From Bacteroidales bacterium CF (GTDB taxonomy: Bacteria; Bacteroidota; Bacteroidia; Bacteroidales; UBA932), in the NCBI GenBank assembly GCA_000473305.1, contig CP006772.1, forward strand, positions 1,240,001 through 1,304,000: a stretch of 64,000 bases of DNA, in the 5' to 3' direction. Positions 19,727-27,796 of the stretch are shown here, in pieces. The translations under genes and the position numbers were made by a program. The notes beneath the pieces are model-generated. The model was not told where the DNA came from and made no database searches. It saw only the letters and a list, made by a program, of their open reading frames with translations. Numbering within the stretch: the first letter of the stretch is position 1; the number at the start of each line of letters is the position of its first letter.

Positions 19727-22700
19727 ATGGATAAAAATCTGAATAAAGTACTTCTTCTTGGATCTGGAGCTCTAAAGATTGGTGAAGCCGGAGAATTTGA
19801 CTATTCCGGTTCTCAGGCACTTAAGGCTCTCAAGGAAGAGGGCATAGAGACTATTCTCATAAACCCGAATATTGCAACTGTTCAGACATCTGAAGGTGTA
19901 GCAGACAAAATATATTATCTTCCGGTAACTCCGTTTTTTGTCGAGGAGGTTATCAAAAAAGAGAAACCGGATGGCATTTTACTTGCTTTTGGTGGACAAA
20001 CAGCACTGAATTGCGGTGTGGAGCTTCACAGAAGTGGAATTTTTGAAAAGTATGGCATATGTGTTTTAGGAACTCCTGTTCAGGCAATAATAGATACTGA
20101 AGATAGAGAGCTGTTTGTCAAAAAACTTGATCAGATCTCGGTGAAAACCATAAAAAGCCATGCAGTCGAGAATCTGGAAGATGCCATTGATGCTGCAAAA
20201 AACCTCGGATACCCGGTAATTCTTAGGGCAGCCTATGCATTAGGCGGGCTGGGGAGCGGTTTTTGTGACAATGAAGAAGAACTCAGAATGCTTGCTAAGA
20301 AGGCATTCTCCTACTCTCCTCAGGTACTTGTGGAAAAGTCTCTTAAGGGATGGAAAGAGATTGAATATGAGGTTGTAAGAGATAAATATGACAACTGTAT
20401 TACAGTATGTAATATGGAGAATTTCGACCCACTCGGTATCCATACAGGTGAGAGCATCGTAGTAGCACCTTCTCAGACTCTGACTAACAGTGAGTATCAC
20501 CTTCTGAGGGAGCTTGCAATAAGAATTGTAAGACATATTGGAATCGTAGGTGAATGTAATGTTCAATATGCATTTGACCCTAAATCAGAGGATTATAGAG
20601 TAATTGAAGTGAATGCAAGGTTGAGTAGATCGTCTGCATTAGCTTCTAAGGCAACTGGTTATCCATTGGCATTTGTAGCAGCGAAACTTGGTCTGGGTTA
20701 TGGACTTTTTGATTTAAAAAACTCTGTTACCAAGACAACACCTGCATTTTTCGAACCTGCTCTGGACTATATAGTTTGTAAGATTCCAAGATGGGATCTG
20801 TCTAAATTCCAGGGAGTTTCCAGGGAGATCGGCTCAAGTATGAAGAGTGTCGGTGAGGTGATGGCGATTGGCAGGAGCTTTGAAGAGGCTATTCAAAAGG
20901 GTCTCAGGATGATCGGACAAGGCGCTCACGGGTTTGTTGCCAACAGGGAGATCAATGTCGAAAATATTGAAAAATCATTGAGAGAGCCTACTGACAACCG
21001 TATTTTCGTAATATCCAAGGCATTCCAGGAGGGTTATACTGTTGATCAGATACATGATTATACTAAAATCGACAAATGGTTCCTTGATAAATTGTTCAAT
21101 ATTTTCCAGACTTCATTGACAATAAATGAGGTAAATAAATTGGAAAACCTTCCGCTGGATTTATTGAAACTTGCCAAGAGACAGGGTTTCTCCGATTTCC
21201 AGATTGGCAGGCTTGTTTTCAAGGATAAGATTGATGTTGATGAGTCATCCTCTCTTGTGAGAAAATTCCGGAAAGAGCACGGAATTACTCCGGTTGTTAA
21301 ACAGATAGATACACTTGCGGCAGAGTATCCTGCACAGACAAATTACCTCTACCTTACTTACAACGGAACTCACAATGATGTAAAGTATCTGGGTGACCAT
21401 AAGTCAATTATAGTTTTAGGGTCAGGAGCATACAGGATAGGTAGCTCGGTTGAGTTTGACTGGTGTAGTGTAAATGCTTTGCAGACAATCCGGAATCGTG
21501 GATGGAGAGGTGTAATGATAAATTATAATCCTGAGACTGTATCTACTGACTATGATATGTGTGACCGGCTCTATTTTGATGAGCTTACTTATGAAAGGGT
21601 TATGGACATCTACGAACTTGAGAGGCCAAATGGTCTGATTGTCTCTGTTGGCGGTCAGATACCAAATAATCTTGCCCTCAAGCTTGATAAATCGGGTGTG
21701 AATCTTTTGGGAACCACTGCAAAGAGTATTGACAATGCCGAAGACAGACACAAGTTCTCATCAATGCTTGACCGTCTTCAGATTGACCAGCCAAGGTGGA
21801 AAGAGTTGTCTACAATGGCAGATGTCAAGGAGTTTGTTAAAGAGGTTGGTTATCCTGTGCTTGTAAGACCTTCATATGTACTTTCAGGTGCGGCAATGAA
21901 TGTATGCTCAAATAACGATGAGCTGGAACAGTTCCTTCAGCTTGCGGCAAATGTGTCTAAAAAGCACCCTGTCGTAGTTTCTGAGTTCATACAGAATGCC
22001 AAGGAGATAGAGTGTGATGCAGTTGCAGATAAGGGTAACATGATTGCTTATGCCATTTCGGAGCATATTGAATTTGCCGGTGTTCACTCGGGTGACGCTA
22101 CAATCCAGTTCCCTCCCCAGAAGCTATATGTAGAGACATTCAGAAGAATCAAGAAAATTGCCAAAAAGATTGCAGAGGAGCTTCAAATATCAGGTCCTTT
22201 TAATATTCAGTTCCTTGCGAAAGAGAATGATATAAAGGTCATTGAGTGTAATCTGAGAGCTTCAAGAAGTTTCCCCTTTGTGTCTAAGGTTTTGAAAATA
22301 AACTTTATAGACCTTGCAACCAGGGTTATGATCGGAGAAGAGGTACAGCCACCTCATAAGAGCGCCTTTGATTTGGATTATGTTGGTATAAAGGCTTCTC
22401 AGTTCTCCTTCTCAAGACTTCAAAAGGCGGATCCTGTACTAGGTGTGGATATGGCTTCGACCGGAGAGGTGGGATGTATCGGAGACGACACAAACGAGGC
22501 AATTCTAAAATCAATGCTTTCAGTAGGTTATAAAGTCCCAAAGAAGAATATCCTGATATCTTCGGGAGATGCCAAGCAGAAAGCAGATCTACTTGCAACG
22601 GCAATACTACTTACCAGCAAAGGATATAACTTATATGCAACTGGCGGAACTTATAAGTTCCTTATTGACAACCATGTTCAGGTAACACATGTGTTGTGGC

Positions 22701-22951
22701 CAAGTGAGGAAGGTAATGAGCCACAGGCATTGAAGATGATTCAGAACAAGCAGATAGATCTTGTCATAAATATCCCCAAAAACCTTACCCAGGTTGAGTT
22801 GGAGAATGGCTACAAGATAAGAAGAGCTGCAGTGGACTACAATATACCACTTTTAACTAATGCAAGACTTGCGTCTGCCTTTATCAATGCATTCTGCAGT
22901 ATGTCTCTTAACGACATTCATATTAAAAGCTGGGATGAGTATATCTCATAA
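19727..22951 (+). CDS. carB: Carbamoyl phosphate synthase large subunit
   Basis: A 1074-residue full-length enzyme with two homologous ATP-grasp halves. Each half begins with a recognisable motif (LLGSGALKIGEAGEFDYSG near residue 10 and VLGSGAYRIGSSVEFDW near residue 565) and contains ATP-grasp signatures (VEVNARLSRSSALASKATGYP and VIECNLRASRSFPFVSKVL). The C-terminal MGS-like regulatory domain follows residue 935 (ATGGTYKFL). It converts bicarbonate, ammonia and two ATP to carbamoyl phosphate together with CarA. It converges with rmuC with only 5 bases between. Confidence 0.97.
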   Translation: MDKNLNKVLLLGSGALKIGEAGEFDYSGSQALKALKEEGIETILINPNIATVQTSEGVADKIYYLPVTPFFVEEVIKKEKPDGILLAFGGQTALNCGVELHRSGIFEKYGICVLGTPVQAIIDTEDRELFVKKLDQISVKTIKSHAVENLEDAIDAAKNLGYPVILRAAYALGGLGSGFCDNEEELRMLAKKAFSYSPQVLVEKSLKGWKEIEYEVVRDKYDNCITVCNMENFDPLGIHTGESIVVAPSQTLTNSEYHLLRELAIRIVRHIGIVGECNVQYAFDPKSEDYRVIEVNARLSRSSALASKATGYPLAFVAAKLGLGYGLFDLKNSVTKTTPAFFEPALDYIVCKIPRWDLSKFQGVSREIGSSMKSVGEVMAIGRSFEEAIQKGLRMIGQGAHGFVANREINVENIEKSLREPTDNRIFVISKAFQEGYTVDQIHDYTKIDKWFLDKLFNIFQTSLTINEVNKLENLPLDLLKLAKRQGFSDFQIGRLVFKDKIDVDESSSLVRKFRKEHGITPVVKQIDTLAAEYPAQTNYLYLTYNGTHNDVKYLGDHKSIIVLGSGAYRIGSSVEFDWCSVNALQTIRNRGWRGVMINYNPETVSTDYDMCDRLYFDELTYERVMDIYELERPNGLIVSVGGQIPNNLALKLDKSGVNLLGTTAKSIDNAEDRHKFSSMLDRLQIDQPRWKELSTMADVKEFVKEVGYPVLVRPSYVLSGAAMNVCSNNDELEQFLQLAANVSKKHPVVVSEFIQNAKEIECDAVADKGNMIAYAISEHIEFAGVHSGDATIQFPPQKLYVETFRRIKKIAKKIAEELQISGPFNIQFLAKENDIKVIECNLRASRSFPFVSKVLKINFIDLATRVMIGEEVQPPHKSAFDLDYVGIKASQFSFSRLQKADPVLGVDMASTGEVGCIGDDTNEAILKSMLSVGYKVPKKNILISSGDAKQKADLLATAILLTSKGYNLYATGGTYKFLIDNHVQVTHVLWPSEEGNEPQALKMIQNKQIDLVINIPKNLTQVELENGYKIRRAAVDYNIPLLTNARLASAFINAFCSMSLNDIHIKSWDEYIS

Positions 22952-22956
22952 AAGTA

Positions 22957-24240
22957 TTAGTTAAGCAACTCCTCATCAGGAGTGCTTTTATCAATGTCAC
23001 CAAGAATGAGTCTGGAGCTCTCTTCATCGAGAGCTTCAACTCCTTTTAGCTTTCTTCTGATAGCATTTGTCCTTGTTCCGACAAGTTTATCAATATCGTC
23101 CAGACCACCCTGGATATTTTTCTGGGCTTTCTGGAGAAGACCTCCAAATGTTTCGAATTCAGTCTTTACTGCACCCAATATCCTCCATACCTCACTGCTC
23201 CTCTTTTCAATGGCAAGTGTCCTGAATCCCATCTGCAGACTGTTGAGAATAGCTGCCAATGTTGTTGGGCCCGTCACGATAACTTTATATTTCTGCTGTA
23301 TCTCCTCCAGCAAAGAGGCTTTTCTTACAATTTCACCATAAATGCCCTCAAAAGGAAGAAACATTATTGCAAAATCTGTTGTGTAAGGAGGATCTATATA
23401 TTTGTCAAATATGTCTTTAGCCATTTTTTTAACAGCATTCTCCATACTCTTCTGCTCACTCTCAATCTTTACTGGATCATTTGCATCATACGCATCTTGA
23501 AGCAGTTCATATGCCTCTCTCGGGAATTTGGCATCGACAGGCAACCATATATTTTTTATCGAATCATCCTTCCCGGGTAATTTTATTGCAAATTCTACAA
23601 ATTCCCTGCTCCCCTGCTTTGTCTTGACATTTGCCTCATACTGATCAGGAGCAAGAACCTGTTCCAAAAGCATTGACAACTGTACCTCTCCTATTCCACC
23701 CCTCATTTTAACATTGCTCAAAACTCTTTTAAGTCCCCCGACATCTTGTGCAAGAACCTGCATCTCTCCCAGCCCTTTCTGTACTTCAACAAGTTGTTTC
23801 CCAACTGTTTCAAAACTTTGTCCAAGTCTTTCACTAAGAGTTTTTTCAAGTTTTTCCTCAACTACGCCCCGGATTTTCTCAAGCTTCTCTTCAGTATGTT
23901 TGATCATCTCGTTCTGGCGGTTTTCTATTTGAGATAGCTTATCCTTCTGAATATCAGAAAGCATGTTCATCCCTTTTTCTGAAGATTCCTGGAAGTTCTT
24001 TATACTTAAACCAACTGATGCAGAAAACATTTTCAGTGCCTCATTCAGCTCATTTCTGTTTTCTTTAAGGGAACGAGAGTTCTCCTCTCTGAGATATCGG
24101 ATTTCATCTGAAAAACGTGCCTCTAATCTTTCAAGGGTGCTTCTTATTGCAACGACCTTTTCGATTTTGACAATGAGAATAACCAGCAGGATGGCTATTA
24201 TCAGCAAAAATACAATTGATATTATAATTAGTGTAACCAT
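22957..24240 (-). CDS. rmuC: RmuC family DNA recombination protein
   Basis: A 427-residue protein with one N-terminal membrane anchor (about residues 3-27), a long coiled coil (about 30-165, rich in Glu/Lys/Arg heptads) and the conserved RmuC domain (GGIGEVQLSMLLEQVLAPDQY, LPVDAKFPREAYELL, MFLPFEGIYGEI, VTGPTTLAAILNSLQMGFRT). The RmuC domain has a nuclease-like fold. In E. coli it limits DNA inversion and recombination at repeats, with the mechanism unknown. It starts 60 bases from the divergent marR gene. Confidence 0.92.
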   Translation of the reverse strand: MVTLIIISIVFLLIIAILLVILIVKIEKVVAIRSTLERLEARFSDEIRYLREENSRSLKENRNELNEALKMFSASVGLSIKNFQESSEKGMNMLSDIQKDKLSQIENRQNEMIKHTEEKLEKIRGVVEEKLEKTLSERLGQSFETVGKQLVEVQKGLGEMQVLAQDVGGLKRVLSNVKMRGGIGEVQLSMLLEQVLAPDQYEANVKTKQGSREFVEFAIKLPGKDDSIKNIWLPVDAKFPREAYELLQDAYDANDPVKIESEQKSMENAVKKMAKDIFDKYIDPPYTTDFAIMFLPFEGIYGEIVRKASLLEEIQQKYKVIVTGPTTLAAILNSLQMGFRTLAIEKRSSEVWRILGAVKTEFETFGGLLQKAQKNIQGGLDDIDKLVGTRTNAIRRKLKGVEALDEESSRLILGDIDKSTPDEELLN

Positions 24241-24265
24241 ACAAGCAAATTAATGAAAATTCAGT

Positions 24266-24273
24266 TATATTTG
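24266..24273 (+). promoter_or_regulatory. Putative -7 element for the marR-hdr-like operon
   Basis: TATATTTG matches TAnnTTTG and lies 27 bases before the marR ATG. Confidence 0.45.
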
Positions 24274-24300
24274 CAATAGTAAATACTTATACTATCGTAT

Positions 24301-24744
24301 ATGATACTAAATAAAAAGGTTGGAGTTTTCCTAAACCTGGTTCACTGCCGATTTAAATTATATTTAAGTACAATCTTTCAGAGAAACGGGTATGATATTA
24401 CCCCGGAACAGTTTCTGGTGCTTGACACTCTTTGGGATGACGGTGTCCAATCTCAACAGGAGATAGCTGATAAGATCAAGAAGGACAAGAACTCTGTAAC
24501 AAAGTTAATAGATGCCCTTGAGAAGAAGGATTATGTTAAGAGAACCACTTTCAAGCAAGACCGCAGGCTAAATCTTATCAACATTACTGAATCAGGACTT
24601 CAGATCAAGGATCCTGTCACGAAGATAGCCATGGAGGCTACAAACATGATAATAAAGGATATACCGCTGGATGACCTGCACACTTTCATCAGAGTATCGG
24701 GAAAGATGCTGGATAATATGATTATTAATGAAGAGGTGAAATAA
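24301..24744 (+). CDS. MarR family transcriptional regulator
   Basis: A 147-residue winged-helix regulator. Helices around QFLVLDTLWDDGVQSQQEIADKI and the recognition helix KDKNSVTKLIDALEKKDYV, followed by a wing (TTFKQDRRLNLINIT), are classic MarR features. It is the first gene of a six-gene run and ends 1 base before the first hdr-like gene, so it is probably an autoregulator of the electron-transfer operon that follows. The ligand or redox signal is unknown. The protein contains no cysteine, which argues against direct thiol redox sensing. Confidence 0.92.
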   Translation: MILNKKVGVFLNLVHCRFKLYLSTIFQRNGYDITPEQFLVLDTLWDDGVQSQQEIADKIKKDKNSVTKLIDALEKKDYVKRTTFKQDRRLNLINITESGLQIKDPVTKIAMEATNMIIKDIPLDDLHTFIRVSGKMLDNMIINEEVK

Positions 24745-24745
24745 G

Positions 24746-25438
24746 ATGGGAAAACTATTTGACAGACTGAATGAGGATTACCGCTTCCGGGAAGGGCTTA
24801 ATGCCTGTATAAATTGTGGGACATGTACTGCTATTTGTCCCGCGGCTGAATTTTATAAGTATGATCCGAGGATTATAACCGATACTGTCCAATCAAAAAA
24901 TGAGGAAGCAATTGAAGAGCTGCTTAAAAGTGACACTATCTGGTACTGTGGAGAGTGTATGTCGTGTGTGACAAGGTGTCCCAGAAAAAATGCTCCCGGA
25001 TTGATTATAATGGCTCTTCGCTCCCTCTCTATGGACTCAGGCCTTTTCATCCAATCGGAAAAAGGAAGACAACAATATGCACTTTCGCTTGCTCTTAACA
25101 CTAATATTCTGAATTACGGCTATTGTGTATATCCCAGGACTTTCAAGTATAAGGCTCATCCTGAATATGGCCCTGTCGGTAAGTGGATAGAGGACAACCT
25201 TGATGCAGTTCACAAAAAAGTGGGCTCTAATCTGGATGGTGAAGGGCCCGGTATTTTGAGAAAAATTCCGGATGAGGATCTTAAGGAGTTGAAAGAGATA
25301 TTTGACGCAACCGGTGCAACTGCCAGAATGGATACAATTGAGAAATATTCAATTGAAAAAGCAAAAGAGATGGGTATGTCCAAAGAGGAGTATCTGAATC
25401 ATGTATTCACAACATCATTAAAAGAACATCACAGGTAA
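24746..25438 (+). CDS. HdrC-like 4Fe-4S dicluster protein
   Basis: A 230-residue iron-sulfur protein with two CX2CX2CX3CP clusters (CINCGTCTAICP near residues 21-32, and CGECMSCVTRCP near residues 68-79) in the helical arrangement of heterodisulfide reductase subunit C. The C-terminal extension beyond the clusters (about 130 residues) is longer than in methanogen HdrC. It should pass electrons between the HdrA-like flavoprotein and the HdrB-like subunit. Its stop codon overlaps the start of the next gene. The physiological partner and substrate are not known. Confidence 0.85.
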   Translation: MGKLFDRLNEDYRFREGLNACINCGTCTAICPAAEFYKYDPRIITDTVQSKNEEAIEELLKSDTIWYCGECMSCVTRCPRKNAPGLIIMALRSLSMDSGLFIQSEKGRQQYALSLALNTNILNYGYCVYPRTFKYKAHPEYGPVGKWIEDNLDAVHKKVGSNLDGEGPGILRKIPDEDLKELKEIFDATGATARMDTIEKYSIEKAKEMGMSKEEYLNHVFTTSLKEHHR

Positions 25439-26454
25439 TGATATTAAACGGAAAGAAGAAAATTTGGAGTGAGTATCAGAAGGATATACCTGAAGATCAC
25501 TATTTTTATGTAAGGAGCTGCATCCGCCAGAATTTTTTTCCGGCTTCGGAAAAGCTTTTTCTTGAAGTTGTCAGAGATCGGCTCAGTCTCGATTTCTTTG
25601 AAACAGAACATCATACAACATGCGGCGGAATTGCCTACCATAGCGATACCATTCCCCAAGAGACGGTAATGACTATTGTTGCAAGACAATTTGCACTTAT
25701 GACTGAGGCCGGATATAAAAATTATGTTGCTTCTTGTATAACATCATTTGGATTGTATACAGAAATACTTGATACATGGCACCATTTCCCGGAACTCGAG
25801 TCTAAAATCCGTGATTACTTGTGGAAAACAACAAAAAGGGAATTTCAAAAACCTGAATATCTTGCCCATGCCAGTGATGTAGTTTACAAATTACGCAATA
25901 AAATTGCCGATCAGGCAAAATATAAACTTGTAAACAAGGAGAACGGTGAACCGCTTAAAGTGGTAGAACATATTGGTTGCCATTACTCTAAGATGTTCCC
26001 TTCTAAGGGTGTGGGAGGAGCAGAGTATCCATATGTTCTGACCGGAATGATTGAAGCCTGGGGTGGTGAAATTGTAGATTACCCGGAGAGAAGGCACTGC
26101 TGTGGCTTTGGGTTCAGGCAGTATCTGGTCCAGGCAAACAGAGGGTATTCGTTATCCAATACTCATAAGAAATTTGAATCTATGGCTCCTTTCAAACCTG
26201 ACATGATTATTACAAATTGCCCCGGATGTCCCTATTTTCTTGATAGATGGCAGTATGTGATAAAAGAGATGGAGGGAACGACATATGGACAGGATGGTAA
26301 CGGGATACCTGTATTTACTTATGAAGAGGTGGCAGGTTTGGTTCTTGGCTATGACCCGTGGTATCTAGGGTTACAGATGCATCAGACACCAGTAGAGCCT
26401 TTGCTGGATAAAATAGGAATCAGATATAACAAGGAAGAAAAATATCTTTTGTAA
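25438..26454 (+). CDS. HdrB-like CCG-domain protein
   Basis: A 338-residue protein with the duplicated cysteine-rich CCG domains of heterodisulfide reductase subunit B. Visible motifs are HTTCGG (about residue 62), YVASCITSFG, EHIGCHYSK, RRHCCGFG and NCPGCPYFLD. In HdrB these cysteines hold noncubane [4Fe-4S] clusters that cleave a disulfide. Bacteria lack CoM-S-S-CoB, so the substrate here is unknown. The ATG overlaps the HdrC stop, and the stop overlaps the HdrA-like start by 1 base, implying tight translational coupling of a complex. Confidence 0.85.
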   Translation: MILNGKKKIWSEYQKDIPEDHYFYVRSCIRQNFFPASEKLFLEVVRDRLSLDFFETEHHTTCGGIAYHSDTIPQETVMTIVARQFALMTEAGYKNYVASCITSFGLYTEILDTWHHFPELESKIRDYLWKTTKREFQKPEYLAHASDVVYKLRNKIADQAKYKLVNKENGEPLKVVEHIGCHYSKMFPSKGVGGAEYPYVLTGMIEAWGGEIVDYPERRHCCGFGFRQYLVQANRGYSLSNTHKKFESMAPFKPDMIITNCPGCPYFLDRWQYVIKEMEGTTYGQDGNGIPVFTYEEVAGLVLGYDPWYLGLQMHQTPVEPLLDKIGIRYNKEEKYLL

Positions 26455-27458
26455 TGAATAAAGAGGTTTTAGTAATTGGAGGTGGTCCTGCCGGGATCGA
26501 ATGTGCAAATTCGCTCATCTCTCTTGGATATAAAGTGTTTATTGTCGAAAAATGCAGTGAGCCGGGCGGACATCTCAGAAAGTGGGACAGGCTTTTTCCT
26601 TATGGAGTTTCAGCATCCGATACTCTTGACAAGTTGTTGCAAAAATCGGGTAAGGCGATCTTTTTTTATGATACAGAGGTTCAGACAATTAATCAAGTTG
26701 ATGAGAAATTTGTAATTACTCTATCAGATGACACTCAGCTACATGTCTCCTCAATTGTTGTGGCAACCGGCTTTACGCTGTTTCCTGCCGCGAAAAAGGA
26801 GGAATACGGATATGGAATCTACAATGGTGTTATTACTAACGCAGATCTTGAAGATGGATTTAAAACCCATAAAAAGGAGCTTTTTAAGGCTAACCGTGTG
26901 GGTTTTGTACATTGCGTCGGTTCCAGGGATGAAAAAGTATGTAACCGTCATTGCTCCAAAGTGTGTTGTGTGACAGCTGTTAAGCAGGCATGTGAGTATA
27001 AAGATTTAAATCCGGATGCCGAAGTTTACTGTTTTTACATGGATTTGCGGATGTTCGGAAGAGGATATGAGGATCTGTATCTGAAAGCCCAGAACAAATA
27101 TGGGATAAGATTTATAAGGGGACGTGTTTCAGAGGTTGCAGAAGATGTTAATGGCTGTCTGGTTGTGAAGGCTGAAGATACACTTACATCCAGACCTTTG
27201 AAGGTTACACTGGATTTGCTTGTATTGATGAGCGGTATGTCAAAAAATGATGATAATGATAAGATTGCAGACATGCTTGGAATTAAGACTGAGGAGGATG
27301 GTTTTCTTTCGCTGCCTGAGCCAACCTTAAATAACTGTCAGACCGTTACTGACGGTGTATTCCTTGCGGGTTCTGTAACAGGTCCCAAAACGCTGCCGGA
27401 GACACTTAATGAGGCCAGGGCGGCTGCTCTCTCTGTTCATAAATATTTATCAAGATAA
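26454..27458 (+). CDS. HdrA-like FAD-dependent oxidoreductase
   Basis: A 334-residue flavoprotein. The N-terminal dinucleotide-binding loop is GGGPAGIECA (about residue 8), and the HdrA-specific cysteine cluster CVGSRDEKVCNRHCSKVCC sits near residue 155. It ends with an FAD-contacting LAGSVTGPKTLPETL motif. It is much shorter than methanogen HdrA (about 650) because the ferredoxin-like insertions are absent, resembling QmoA-like or minimal HdrA proteins of bacteria. It probably bifurcates or routes electrons to the HdrB/HdrC-like subunits. Whether true electron bifurcation occurs is not shown. Confidence 0.83.
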   Translation: MNKEVLVIGGGPAGIECANSLISLGYKVFIVEKCSEPGGHLRKWDRLFPYGVSASDTLDKLLQKSGKAIFFYDTEVQTINQVDEKFVITLSDDTQLHVSSIVVATGFTLFPAAKKEEYGYGIYNGVITNADLEDGFKTHKKELFKANRVGFVHCVGSRDEKVCNRHCSKVCCVTAVKQACEYKDLNPDAEVYCFYMDLRMFGRGYEDLYLKAQNKYGIRFIRGRVSEVAEDVNGCLVVKAEDTLTSRPLKVTLDLLVLMSGMSKNDDNDKIADMLGIKTEEDGFLSLPEPTLNNCQTVTDGVFLAGSVTGPKTLPETLNEARAAALSVHKYLSR

Positions 27459-27464
27459 ACAACC

Positions 27465-27794
27465 ATGAAAGAATTTGGATATTCATTATCTCCCAGTTCC
27501 AGGGTGGATCTTGATAAAATTGATAAGATTAAACAGGAGCGTTTGTTTGCGCTTGAACCGGGATTCAGAAAATGCATGGCCTGCGGATCCTGCTCAGCCA
27601 CTTGTAGCGCAGGTAATTTTACCGATGTGAGTCTCAGAAGGGCTATTGCATATATCCAGAACGGACAGGATCTGGCTGCACTCTCTTTGCTCAAACACTG
27701 TATGCTTTGCGGAAAATGCCTTGTCATATGCCCAAGAGGGATAAATACTCGTAATCTTATCATGAACGTACTTAAAGTATACGGGGAGAAATAG
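27465..27794 (+). CDS. Small second HdrC-like 4Fe-4S protein
   Basis: A 109-residue ferredoxin-like subunit with two CX2CX2CX3C motifs (CMACGSCSATCS near residue 37 and CMLCGKCLVICP near residue 77). In the first motif the usual Pro after the fourth Cys is replaced by Ser. It sits 6 bases after the HdrA-like gene and 2 bases before the membrane fusion gene, suggesting that it bridges the cytoplasmic HdrABC-like core and the membrane module. Confidence 0.83.
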   Translation: MKEFGYSLSPSSRVDLDKIDKIKQERLFALEPGFRKCMACGSCSATCSAGNFTDVSLRRAIAYIQNGQDLAALSLLKHCMLCGKCLVICPRGINTRNLIMNVLKVYGEK

Positions 27795-27796
27795 TT